DNA from: Synergistaceae bacterium
GTDB lineage: Bacteria; Synergistota; Synergistia; Synergistales; Synergistaceae
DNA: 10,280 bases
Assembly (NCBI GenBank): GCA_030539135.1
Contig: JAUNSQ010000043.1
Coordinates: forward strand, 1 to 10,280
Direction: 5' to 3'
Below the pieces are notes generated by a model, which was not told the DNA's origin, did no database searches, and saw only the letters and a list, made by a program, of their open reading frames with translations. Position 1 is the stretch's first letter, and each line of letters opens with the position of its first letter. The translations under genes and the position numbers were made by a program. Shown here one piece after another: positions 1 through 5,485 of this stretch.

Positions 1-58
1 CGACCCTCTGCTTTGTTACCCGTAGCCCGGCTTCTCTAAGAGAACTTTCAATGTCCAT
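1..58 (-). CDS. Fur/PerR-family transcriptional regulator, N-terminal fragment
   Basis: Reading the minus strand from the ATG at 58-56 gives 19 residues before the window edge: MDIESSLREAGLRVTKQRV. The pattern LREAGLRVT-x-QR is the characteristic first helix of Fur-superfamily metal- or peroxide-responsive repressors (Fur, PerR, Zur). A good Shine-Dalgarno GGAG (complement of 67-70) sits 8 nt upstream of this ATG and fixes the start. Only the N-terminus is visible, so metal-binding and sensing residues cannot be checked and the subgroup is unknown. It is divergent from the ilv operon and shares the AT-rich intergenic region with it. A regulatory link to that operon is possible, but nothing here shows one. 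Confidence 0.62.
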   Translation of the reverse strand, partial: MDIESSLREAGLRVTKQRV

Positions 59-286
59 GCTCTAATCTCCTATTTGCAAATCAATTGCATCAATAGTTTA
101 TTACAGCGAGTGGTTCCGCGCAATCACGACTACATAAAAATAATTTTGAAGCTAAATCATGAAAATCACTTTTCTTTTAATATATTTTTTCATAATCACA
201 TTAAATTATCCATTACAATTTTACGATTACCTTCTTTCCTATTAGTTTTCTCTCGTGACATCGTCCCGCTGATCAACAATTTTTTG
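59..286. other. AT-rich divergent intergenic region, no convincing gene
   Basis: About 230 bases between the divergent Fur-type gene and the ilv promoter, strongly AT-rich at roughly 130-240, unlike the GC-rich genes around it. A 77-codon frame that starts at 74 has no ribosome binding site, no recognisable product and runs through the ilv promoter, so I do not call it. The 10-base palindrome ATTTGCAAAT (72-81) lies just upstream of the Fur-type gene's ribosome binding site and could be an operator for it. The 8-mer CAATTGCA occurs at 82-89 and again at 291-298. The AT-rich tract could act as an UP element or bendable DNA for the ilv promoter. Confidence 0.5.
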
Positions 287-290
287 TTGA
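273..290. promoter_or_regulatory. Inverted repeat overlapping the ilv -35 region
   Basis: TCAACAA, a TTTT loop and TTGTTGA form a perfect 7-bp inverted repeat. Its right arm overlaps the first four bases of the -35 hexamer TTGACA (287-292). This is a natural position for a repressor or activator site on the ilv promoter. It could also be a weak hairpin terminator for rightward readthrough from outside. No regulator is identified. Confidence 0.4.
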
Positions 291-315
291 CAATTGCAAT
301 TCTTTGACATAATAT
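287..315 (+). promoter_or_regulatory. Sigma70-type promoter of the ilv-leu operon
   Basis: A consensus -35 TTGACA lies at 287-292. The -10 is either TAATAT at 310-315 (17-bp spacer, 4/6) or CATAAT at 308-313 (15-bp spacer, 5/6). Transcription would start near 320, giving about 60 nt of leader RNA before the leader-peptide ATG at 382. The 13-nt palindrome GACATAATATGTC (306-318) covers the -10 element and is a second candidate operator. The match to -35 is exact; the choice of -10 is uncertain. Confidence 0.6.
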
Positions 316-381
316 GTCCTGCAATGTCCGAGAAACAAAGGACAAATAAGGCACAGCCGACAGAAAGGTGGGACCGTAACA

Positions 382-477
382 ATGAAAACGAGTTTTATAC
401 CGGATATTTTTAATCTGGTTCTCGTAGTTGTCGTCGTTATTATTAGCAGCGGGTCCCTCGAAGCGGCCGGTGCCTAA
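382..477 (+). CDS. Branched-chain amino acid operon leader peptide (attenuation peptide)
   Basis: This is a 31-residue ORF, ATG at 382 to TAA at 475-477. Residues 12-21 read LVLVVVVVII: ten consecutive Leu, Val or Ile codons, all three end products of the downstream operon. Further Ile codons occur at positions 6 and 9 and a Leu codon at 26. A Shine-Dalgarno-like AAAGGTG (364-370) lies upstream. The design parallels the E. coli ilvGMEDA (IlvL) and ilvBN (IvbL) leader peptides without being an obvious homologue. The ORF is followed 17 nt later by an intrinsic terminator and then by ilvN. The peptide itself probably has no function; its translation rate is the signal. When charged Val, Leu or Ile tRNA is scarce, the ribosome stalls in the codon run and readthrough into ilvN is favoured. 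Confidence 0.9.
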   Translation: MKTSFIPDIFNLVLVVVVVIISSGSLEAAGA

Positions 478-494
478 TCACCGTGTTGCATTCG

Positions 495-528
495 AACCGG
501 GGCCCGCTTTTGGGTCCCGGTTTTTTTT
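495..528 (+). terminator. Intrinsic terminator of the ilv attenuator
   Basis: AACCGGGGCCC (495-505), a 6-nt loop, then GGGTCCCGGTT (512-522) form an 11-bp stem with a single G-U wobble. It runs straight into eight T residues (521-528). It stands between the leader-peptide stop and the ilvN ribosome binding site, so it is conditional and not the end of an upstream gene. Confidence 0.92.
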
Positions 529-549
529 GTATTTGAGGAGGAGTAGACC

Positions 550-1050
550 ATGAAGAGTACTTTCAGCATTTTGTCAGAAGATAATCCGGGCGTGCTAATG
601 AGGATAGCCGGATTGATCTACCGCAGGGGCTACAACATCGAGAGCCTCAGCGTCGGCCGCACGAACAAGCCGGGCATCTCGCGCTTCACGATCGTCATCG
701 AGGGCGAGGAGAGCGTCTATGAGCAGATATGCAAGCAGCTTGAGAAACTTATAGAGGTCGTCGAGGTTCGCAATCTGACAAAAGAGGGTCCGTTCGTCGA
801 AAGATGGCTCACGCTCATCAAGGTACACGCGCCGCTCGAGATGCGGCCGCACGTCCTCCAGACCGCCGAGATATTCAGGAGCAGGGTCGTCGACCTCGGA
901 GCTGACGCGATAACGCTGGAGGTCACGGGAGACCGCGGGAAGTTACAGGCATGTATAGAGGCGCTTAAACCATACGGGATAATAGAGACCGCGGCGTCCG
1001 GGCAGGTCGCGCTTTCACGCTCAGGCTTCATGCAGACGGGAACGGAATAG
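550..1050 (+). CDS. ilvN: Acetolactate synthase small (regulatory) subunit
   Basis: A protein of 166 residues, the normal length for the IlvN/IlvH regulatory subunit of acetohydroxyacid synthase. It binds valine and boosts the activity of the large catalytic subunit in the first common step of valine and isoleucine synthesis. The N-terminal ACT domain (about residues 3-76) shows the diagnostic DNPGVLMRIAGLIYRRGYNIESL signature, with Gly14 and Asn29 at the valine-site positions of E. coli IlvH. Asp11 stands where E. coli IlvH has Asn. The C-terminal small-subunit domain (about 85-160) contains EIFRSRVVDLG and ends in a SGQVALSR motif. The start is fixed by the strong ribosome binding site GAGGAGGAG (535-543), 6 nt upstream. 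It is the first structural gene behind the attenuator, yet its partner ilvB lies 2.7 kb downstream, separated by ilvC and leuA. It could be called ilvH by enterobacterial naming. Confidence 0.95.
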   Translation: MKSTFSILSEDNPGVLMRIAGLIYRRGYNIESLSVGRTNKPGISRFTIVIEGEESVYEQICKQLEKLIEVVEVRNLTKEGPFVERWLTLIKVHAPLEMRPHVLQTAEIFRSRVVDLGADAITLEVTGDRGKLQACIEALKPYGIIETAASGQVALSRSGFMQTGTE

Positions 1051-1069
1051 AATCAACTTTCGTTATGAC

Positions 1070-1083
1070 AAGCCGAGAGGCTT
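1070..1083 (+). other. Small GAGA-loop hairpin in the ilvN-ilvC spacer
   Basis: AAGCC-GAGA-GGCTT is a 5-bp stem closed by a GNRA tetraloop inside the 83-nt spacer. It is followed by an AT-rich run (1084-1106), a short GCCC-GCA-GGGC hairpin (1107-1117) and the ilvC ribosome binding site AAGGAG (1119-1124). There is no U-tract, so it is not a terminator. It may be an RNA-processing or stabilising element, or part of a weak internal ilvC promoter. Function is inferred only. Confidence 0.35.
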
Positions 1084-1133
1084 ACATAAATATATAAATA
1101 ATTTTAGCCCGCAGGGCAAAGGAGTGTTTCACA

Positions 1134-2144
1134 ATGGCAAAAATTTATTATGACCGCGACGCAGACCTTAACCTTCTCAATGGAAAGACGATAGCAGTCT
1201 TAGGCTACGGGAGCCAAGGACACGCACATGCGCAGAACCTTCGCGACAGCGGCGTAAAAGTCATCGTAGGCCTCAGGGAAAACAGCAAGACTCGCGCGAC
1301 AGCGGAGAAAGACGGCTTTACCGTCTGCACGATCGCCGAAGCGGCGAAACAGGCCGACGTCGTAATGTTCCTCATCCACGACCACATGCAGGCCTCAGTG
1401 TATGAGAACGAAGTCAAGCCAAACCTCAAGAGCGACGCCAAACTCGCCTTCGCACATGGCTTCTCGATCCACTTCGGCCAGATAATCCCCGAGGCAAACC
1501 ACGACGTATTCATGGTCGCGCCTAAGGGCCCGGGGCACATCGTGCGCCGTATGTTTGCCGACGGCAAAGGAACACCGTGCCTTATAGCAGTTCAGCAGGA
1601 CGCATCCGGCAAGGCGAAGGAATTTGCTATCGCCTACGCGGCGGCGATCGGCGCAGGAAGAGCGGGGATACTCGAAACGACGTTCCGTGAAGAGACCGAG
1701 ACGGACCTCTTCGGAGAACAGGCAGTCCTCTGCGGCGGCATCAGCGCGCTCATGCAGGCTGGGTTCCAGACACTCGTCGACGCCGGATATCAGCCGGAGA
1801 TGGCTTACTTTGAGTGCATCAACGAGATGAAACTTATCGTCGATATGATTTTTGAGGGCGGACTCAGCTGGATGCGCTACTCTGTCAGCGACACGGCGAA
1901 ATACGGCGACATGACGGGCGGCCCTGCGGTCATTGGCGAAGAGGCCAAAAAAGGAATGCAGCAGCTCCTCAAAAACATTCAGGACGGTTCATTCGCGCGC
2001 GATTGGATACTTGAGAACCAGACAGGCCGTCCACGCATGAAGAAGTGGGCGAAGGCTGCGCAGGAAGCTCCTTGCGACGTCGTAGGCAGAGAACTCCGCA
2101 AGATGATGCCATGGATGGAAGCAAAGGAAGCCCCGAAGTTCTAA
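1134..2144 (+). CDS. ilvC: Ketol-acid reductoisomerase (class I)
   Basis: A protein of 336 residues, typical of the short class I enzyme. It performs the Mg-dependent alkyl migration and NAD(P)H reduction of acetolactate or acetohydroxybutyrate to the dihydroxy acids. The Rossmann domain opens with VLGYGSQGHAHAQNL (residues 22-36). The cofactor-specificity loop GLRENSKT (46-53) keeps Arg48 and Ser51, which suggests NADPH preference. His108 in AHGFSIHFG and Lys131 in APKGPGH are the conserved active-site region. The knotted C-terminal domain carries the metal-binding acids Asp191 and Glu195 (ETDLFGEQ), Glu227 and Glu231, followed by MRYSVSDTAKYGD. The start follows AAGGAG with about 9 nt spacing. 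It is the second gene of the operon, flanked on both sides by spacers with RNA hairpins, so its transcript level may be set apart from its neighbours. Identity is secure; cofactor preference is inferred. Confidence 0.97.
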   Translation: MAKIYYDRDADLNLLNGKTIAVLGYGSQGHAHAQNLRDSGVKVIVGLRENSKTRATAEKDGFTVCTIAEAAKQADVVMFLIHDHMQASVYENEVKPNLKSDAKLAFAHGFSIHFGQIIPEANHDVFMVAPKGPGHIVRRMFADGKGTPCLIAVQQDASGKAKEFAIAYAAAIGAGRAGILETTFREETETDLFGEQAVLCGGISALMQAGFQTLVDAGYQPEMAYFECINEMKLIVDMIFEGGLSWMRYSVSDTAKYGDMTGGPAVIGEEAKKGMQQLLKNIQDGSFARDWILENQTGRPRMKKWAKAAQEAPCDVVGRELRKMMPWMEAKEAPKF

Positions 2145-2167
2145 CCCCTACGCAATAAAGACAACAC

Positions 2168-2202
2168 TCCGGCGGCTGTGGCGTCACATCTCAGCCGCCG
2201 GA
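2168..2202 (+). other. Strong intra-operon hairpin between ilvC and leuA
   Basis: TCCGGCGGCTG (2168-2178) and CAGCCGCCGGA (2192-2202) form a perfect 11-bp, GC-rich stem with a 13-nt loop. It is followed by ATATAAAAC, without a U-tract. It lies 23 nt after the ilvC stop and 47 nt before the leuA start. Such a structure would be expected to protect the 3' end of an upstream ilvN-ilvC transcript from exonucleases, or to cause partial or factor-assisted termination. The stem is seen; its role is inferred. Confidence 0.7.
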
Positions 2203-2249
2203 TATAAAACTGAAACGCAAGCGCATTTATGAAAGGAAGATATACACAG

Positions 2250-3791
2250 ATGACGGACCATGTGCGTATTTTTGACACAACACTGAGAGACGGCGAAGAG
2301 GCCGCCCGCATAAATCTAAATAAAGAGGAAAAACTTCAAATCGCGCGACAGCTCGAGAGGCTCAACGTCGACATCATCGAAGCTGGATTTCCCGGCGGGT
2401 CGGAGGATGATTTCAAAGCTGTACAGGCTATAGCAAGAGAGATAAAGGGCCCGGTCATCGCGGCCTTGTGCCGCACATCTGAGGACGATGTCAGAAAGGC
2501 CGCCGAGGCGATAAAGGACGCGGAGCATCCGCGCATACATGTCTATATCGCGACAAGCCCGATACACATGGAGTACCGTCTAAAGATGACCAAAGAGGAA
2601 GTCCTCTCCGAAGTCCGCGGCGCCGTCACGCTCGCGCGTTCGTTCGTTGAAGACGTCGAATTTTCCGCAGAGGACGCCAGCCGCTCTGAGATACCATTCC
2701 TCGTTGAAGTTTTCAAAACCGCGATAGACTGCGGCGCGACCACCCTTAACATTCCTGATACGGTAGGTTACGCGCAGCCGCACGAGTTCTCCGCGTTTAT
2801 TAAAGAGATCATAAAGGGCGTGAACCCGCCCAAAAATATTATATGGTCCGTCCACTGCCACAACGACCTTGGGCTTGCCGTCGCAAACTCACTCTCAGCC
2901 GTCAGGGCCGGAGTGAGGCAGATAGAATGCACGGTCAACGGTATCGGGGAGCGCGCGGGCAACGCCTCTATGGAAGAGATCGTAATGGCTCTCAACACAC
3001 GCGCTGACCTCTACGACGCAAAGACGGACATTGAGACCCAGAAACTTTACAGCACGAGCAAGCTCGTTTCGCGGCTCACAGGCATGGTCGTCCAGCGCAA
3101 CAAGGCGATCGTCGGGCTAAACGCGTTCGCGCACGAGACGGGCATACACCAGCACGGGATGCTCTGCAACAGAGCGACGTACGAGATAATCACGCCTGAG
3201 ACGGTCGGAGCCCCCGCAGTCGAACCTCCGCTAAGCAAGCACTACAGCAAGACGGCGTTCCGCAGCAAGACGGAGAACCTCGGCTATCAGCTCTCGGACG
3301 ATATGCTCGACACCGCGTCGAAACTTTACAAAGACCTCTGCGTGAGAAAGAAATATGTATCGGACGATGACATTGAGGCGCTCATACTTGACCAAGTGCT
3401 TTCGTTCACGCCGGAGCAGCGCTTCACGCTAAAGGACTTCGCCGTACAGGTAGGCACGGCGTGCAAACCGACGGCGAGCGTCACGCTCACCTGCGACGGG
3501 CATGACTTCACGGAGGCCGCTGTGGGCAACGGGCCGGTCGACGCGGTATACAGCGCAGTCAAAAAAATATTGAAGATAACTCCGCAGCTTCGCGGATTTC
3601 AGATAGGGGCGACAAGCGAGCACTCGGACGCTATGGCCGAGACCCGAGTCGTTATTACCTTTAAGGATATAAAAGCGCAAGGGCGCGGCACAAGTACGGA
3701 TATCATAGAATCGTCCGTTCGCGCGTATGTGGACGCCATCAACAGGCTCTACGATTCCGCGGCGGCAAAGGAGGTCAAACTCAATGACTAG
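2250..3791 (+). CDS. leuA: 2-isopropylmalate synthase
   Basis: Condenses acetyl-CoA with 2-ketoisovalerate, the first committed step of leucine synthesis. From the ATG at 2250 the protein has 513 residues, typical for LeuA. An in-frame ATG at 2229 would add 7 residues but has no ribosome binding site, whereas AAGGAAG (2233-2239) serves 2250. The DRE-TIM barrel starts at FDTTLRDGE (residues 8-16). Metal ligands are Asp9, His202 and His204 (SVHCHND) and Asn238 (GERAGN). AHETGIHQHG marks the linker domain, and the C-terminal leucine-sensing LeuA dimer domain (about 375-505) contains GNGPVDAVYSAV and TSTDIIESS. His97 (RIHVYIATSP) and Ser139 (VEFSAEDA) are the residues expected in isopropylmalate synthase; citramalate synthase has Leu and Tyr there. 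Oddly, the usual DGEQ reads DGEE (Glu17). Its stop overlaps the ilvB start. leuBCD are not in the window. Confidence 0.92.
   Translation: MTDHVRIFDTTLRDGEEAARINLNKEEKLQIARQLERLNVDIIEAGFPGGSEDDFKAVQAIAREIKGPVIAALCRTSEDDVRKAAEAIKDAEHPRIHVYIATSPIHMEYRLKMTKEEVLSEVRGAVTLARSFVEDVEFSAEDASRSEIPFLVEVFKTAIDCGATTLNIPDTVGYAQPHEFSAFIKEIIKGVNPPKNIIWSVHCHNDLGLAVANSLSAVRAGVRQIECTVNGIGERAGNASMEEIVMALNTRADLYDAKTDIETQKLYSTSKLVSRLTGMVVQRNKAIVGLNAFAHETGIHQHGMLCNRATYEIITPETVGAPAVEPPLSKHYSKTAFRSKTENLGYQLSDDMLDTASKLYKDLCVRKKYVSDDDIEALILDQVLSFTPEQRFTLKDFAVQVGTACKPTASVTLTCDGHDFTEAAVGNGPVDAVYSAVKKILKITPQLRGFQIGATSEHSDAMAETRVVITFKDIKAQGRGTSTDIIESSVRAYVDAINRLYDSAAAKEVKLND
3767..3775 (+). promoter_or_regulatory. ilvB ribosome binding site inside leuA
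   Basis: AAAGGAGGT, a near-perfect Shine-Dalgarno sequence, lies within the last codons of leuA, 8 nt before the ATG at 3784. It decides the ilvB start against the longer in-frame possibility at 3727, which has no such site. The leuA stop TAG (3789-3791) overlaps the start region, indicating translational coupling. Confidence 0.85.
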
Positions 3792-5463
3792 AATGAACGG
3801 AGCTCAGATGGTCGTAAAGTCGCTCGAGGCCGAAGGCGTCGAGACGATGTTCGGAATACCAGGGGGAACAGTCATCCACCTCTACGACGCCATCTACGAC
3901 TCAAAGATAAACCATATCCTTATGAGGCATGAACAGGCCGCGGCACACGCCGCAGACGGATACGCGCGCGTAAGCGGACGCCCCGGCGTATGTATCGCGA
4001 CATCCGGCCCAGGCGCGACGAACCTCGTGACCGGGCTCGCGACGGCAAACATGGACTCCGTGCCAATGGTCGCGATAACAGGGCAGGTCTCCACATCGGT
4101 GATAGGCACGGACGCGTTTCAGGAGGCCGATATACTCGGAGCGACTATACCCCTTATAAAGCACAGTATGCAGGTGCGCTCGCCGGAGCAGATACCCTCC
4201 GCGATAAAGAAGGCCTTCTACATCGCGTCAACGGGAAGGCAGGGGCCAGTTCTCGTGGACGTTCCCGCCGATGTTCAAAAGGGCTTCGGCGAGTTTGAGT
4301 ACCCTGACAAGGTTGAGCTGCCCGGCTACCATCCAAAGGCCAGCATAGATATAGACAGGCTTGACGAGGCAGTCTCGATAATCGAGAACGCGCAGCGTCC
4401 CGTTATCTTCGCGGGCGGCGGCGTCATACGCTCCGGCGCGGCGGCGAAACTCATAAACCTCGCCGAATCGATGGAGATACCTGTCACGACGACGCTCCTC
4501 GGCAAGGGCGCGTTCCCTGAATCACACCCACTTGGGCTCTCGCTCGGGATGGCCGGGATGCACGGGCACCCAGTGGCGAACAAAGCACTCATGACTGCGG
4601 ACGTGGTCATCGCCATAGGCTCGCGCTTCAGCGACAGGACGACTGGCAACGTCAAACGCTTCGCGGCCGACGCTAAGATAATCCACATAGACCTCGACCC
4701 AGCCGAGATAGATAAGACCGTCGGCTCCGACGTGTGGCTCGTGGGCGACGCAGGATTTATCATCGACAAACTACTAAAATCATTAAAGAAGAAAAAGAAT
4801 TACGCCGGATGGCTCGAAGACCTTGAAATCATCCGCCAGAAAGAACCGATCCCCAAGAACGTCTACGCCGGCGAGATAGCCCCGTGGCAGATACTTGAGA
4901 CTCTGCGAGACATAACTGGCGGCAACGCCGTCGTGACGACGGAGGTCGGGCAGCATCAGATGTGGACGGCACAGTATTATAATTTTGAACGTCCGCGCCA
5001 GTTCCTGTCCTCCGGCGGGCTCGGCACGATGGGCTACGGCTTCCCAGCCGCACTCGGAGCGTCGTTCGCGGCAAACGGGCAGTACACATGCTGCATCGCG
5101 GGCGACGGCAGCCTCATGATGAACATTCAGGAGCTCGACACCTGCGCGCGCTACAACATCCCCGTCAAAGTGTTCCTCTTCAACAACGCCTGCCTCGGAA
5201 ACGTGCGCCAGTGGCAGCAGATGTTCTACGACCACCGTTATTCGCAGACGATATACAATAAAAGCCCGGATTTTGTTAAAATAGCGGAGGGCATGGGCGT
5301 CAGGGGGTTTGCGGCGTCGCGTCCCGAGGAGATAAGGGGCGTCATCGAACAGGCGCTCGCAATCGACGGGCCCGCGCTCGTAGATTTCAGGATACCACAG
5401 GGGGCGCTGATAATGCCGATGGTCGTCCCCGGCGAAGCAATAGACAACATGATATTCAATTAA
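3784..5463 (+). CDS. ilvB: Acetolactate synthase large (catalytic) subunit
   Basis: The 559-residue ThDP- and FAD-dependent catalytic subunit of acetohydroxyacid synthase. It joins pyruvate with a second pyruvate (valine and leucine) or with 2-ketobutyrate (isoleucine). The N-terminal pyrimidine-binding domain has FGIPGG (23-28) and catalytic Glu50 in RHEQAAAHAADGYAR. TSGPGATNLVTG and GTDAFQEAD follow. The central FAD domain spans roughly 190-340. The C-terminal ThDP/Mg motif begins with GDGSLMMNIQELD and ends in the NN of FLFNNACLGNVRQWQ. The start is fixed by AAAGGAGGT (3767-3775), and the gene overlaps leuA by 8 nt. Positions equivalent to plant herbicide-contact residues Ala122, Pro197 and Met570 are Thr29, Ser103 and Asn473, while the Trp574 equivalent (Trp477) is kept. 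The cognate regulatory subunit is presumably ilvN at the start of the operon. Catabolic AlsS is less likely given the context. Confidence 0.95.
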   Translation: MTRMNGAQMVVKSLEAEGVETMFGIPGGTVIHLYDAIYDSKINHILMRHEQAAAHAADGYARVSGRPGVCIATSGPGATNLVTGLATANMDSVPMVAITGQVSTSVIGTDAFQEADILGATIPLIKHSMQVRSPEQIPSAIKKAFYIASTGRQGPVLVDVPADVQKGFGEFEYPDKVELPGYHPKASIDIDRLDEAVSIIENAQRPVIFAGGGVIRSGAAAKLINLAESMEIPVTTTLLGKGAFPESHPLGLSLGMAGMHGHPVANKALMTADVVIAIGSRFSDRTTGNVKRFAADAKIIHIDLDPAEIDKTVGSDVWLVGDAGFIIDKLLKSLKKKKNYAGWLEDLEIIRQKEPIPKNVYAGEIAPWQILETLRDITGGNAVVTTEVGQHQMWTAQYYNFERPRQFLSSGGLGTMGYGFPAALGASFAANGQYTCCIAGDGSLMMNIQELDTCARYNIPVKVFLFNNACLGNVRQWQQMFYDHRYSQTIYNKSPDFVKIAEGMGVRGFAASRPEEIRGVIEQALAIDGPALVDFRIPQGALIMPMVVPGEAIDNMIFN

Positions 5464-5485
5464 GTTTAAGAAAAGGGGAATTTAA

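Larger units (their letters stand above)
370..528 (+). promoter_or_regulatory. Ribosome-mediated transcription attenuator (segments 1-4)
   Basis: Four complementary segments can be read directly. Segment 1 is GGGACC (370-375), just before the leader-peptide start. Segment 2 is GGGTCCC (451-457), just after the Val/Ile codon run. Segment 3 is the terminator 5' arm (495-505, core GGGGCCC). Segment 4 is the 3' arm (512-522), whose core GGGTCCC is identical to segment 2. Pairing 1:2 gives 6 bp, the antiterminator 2:3 gives 7 bp including one G-U, and the terminator 3:4 gives 11 bp including one G-U. A ribosome stalled on codons 13-21 (418-444) leaves segment 2 free to capture segment 3. A ribosome that reaches the stop codon at 475 covers segment 2, so 3:4 forms and transcription ends. 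The pairing is seen; the regulation is inferred from the well-known enterobacterial mechanism. Confidence 0.85.

Noticed and set aside
74..307. 77-codon plus-strand frame in the AT-rich intergenic region
   Set aside because: No ribosome binding site, low-complexity hydrophobic translation without known motifs, and it runs through the ilv promoter elements.
304..309. Second -35-like TTGACA near the ilv promoter
   Set aside because: No acceptable -10 lies 15-19 bp downstream (around 325-334), so it is not supported as a separate promoter.
320..545. T-box riboswitch upstream of ilvN
   Set aside because: No T-box consensus (AGGGTGGNACCGCG-like) was found in full; GGTGGGACCGT at 367-377 only superficially resembles it, and the region contains the leader-peptide start, codon run and terminator of a peptide attenuator.
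3727..3783. Upstream extension of ilvB from an ATG at 3727
   Set aside because: It would overlap leuA by 65 nt and add an Arg-rich tail not found in the family; the strong Shine-Dalgarno at 3767-3775 points to 3784.
2250..3791. Citramalate synthase (CimA) as identity of the DRE-TIM enzyme
   Set aside because: The residues His97 and Ser139 match isopropylmalate synthase, whereas citramalate synthase has hydrophobic or Tyr residues there; overall similarity to LeuA is strong through the leucine-binding domain.
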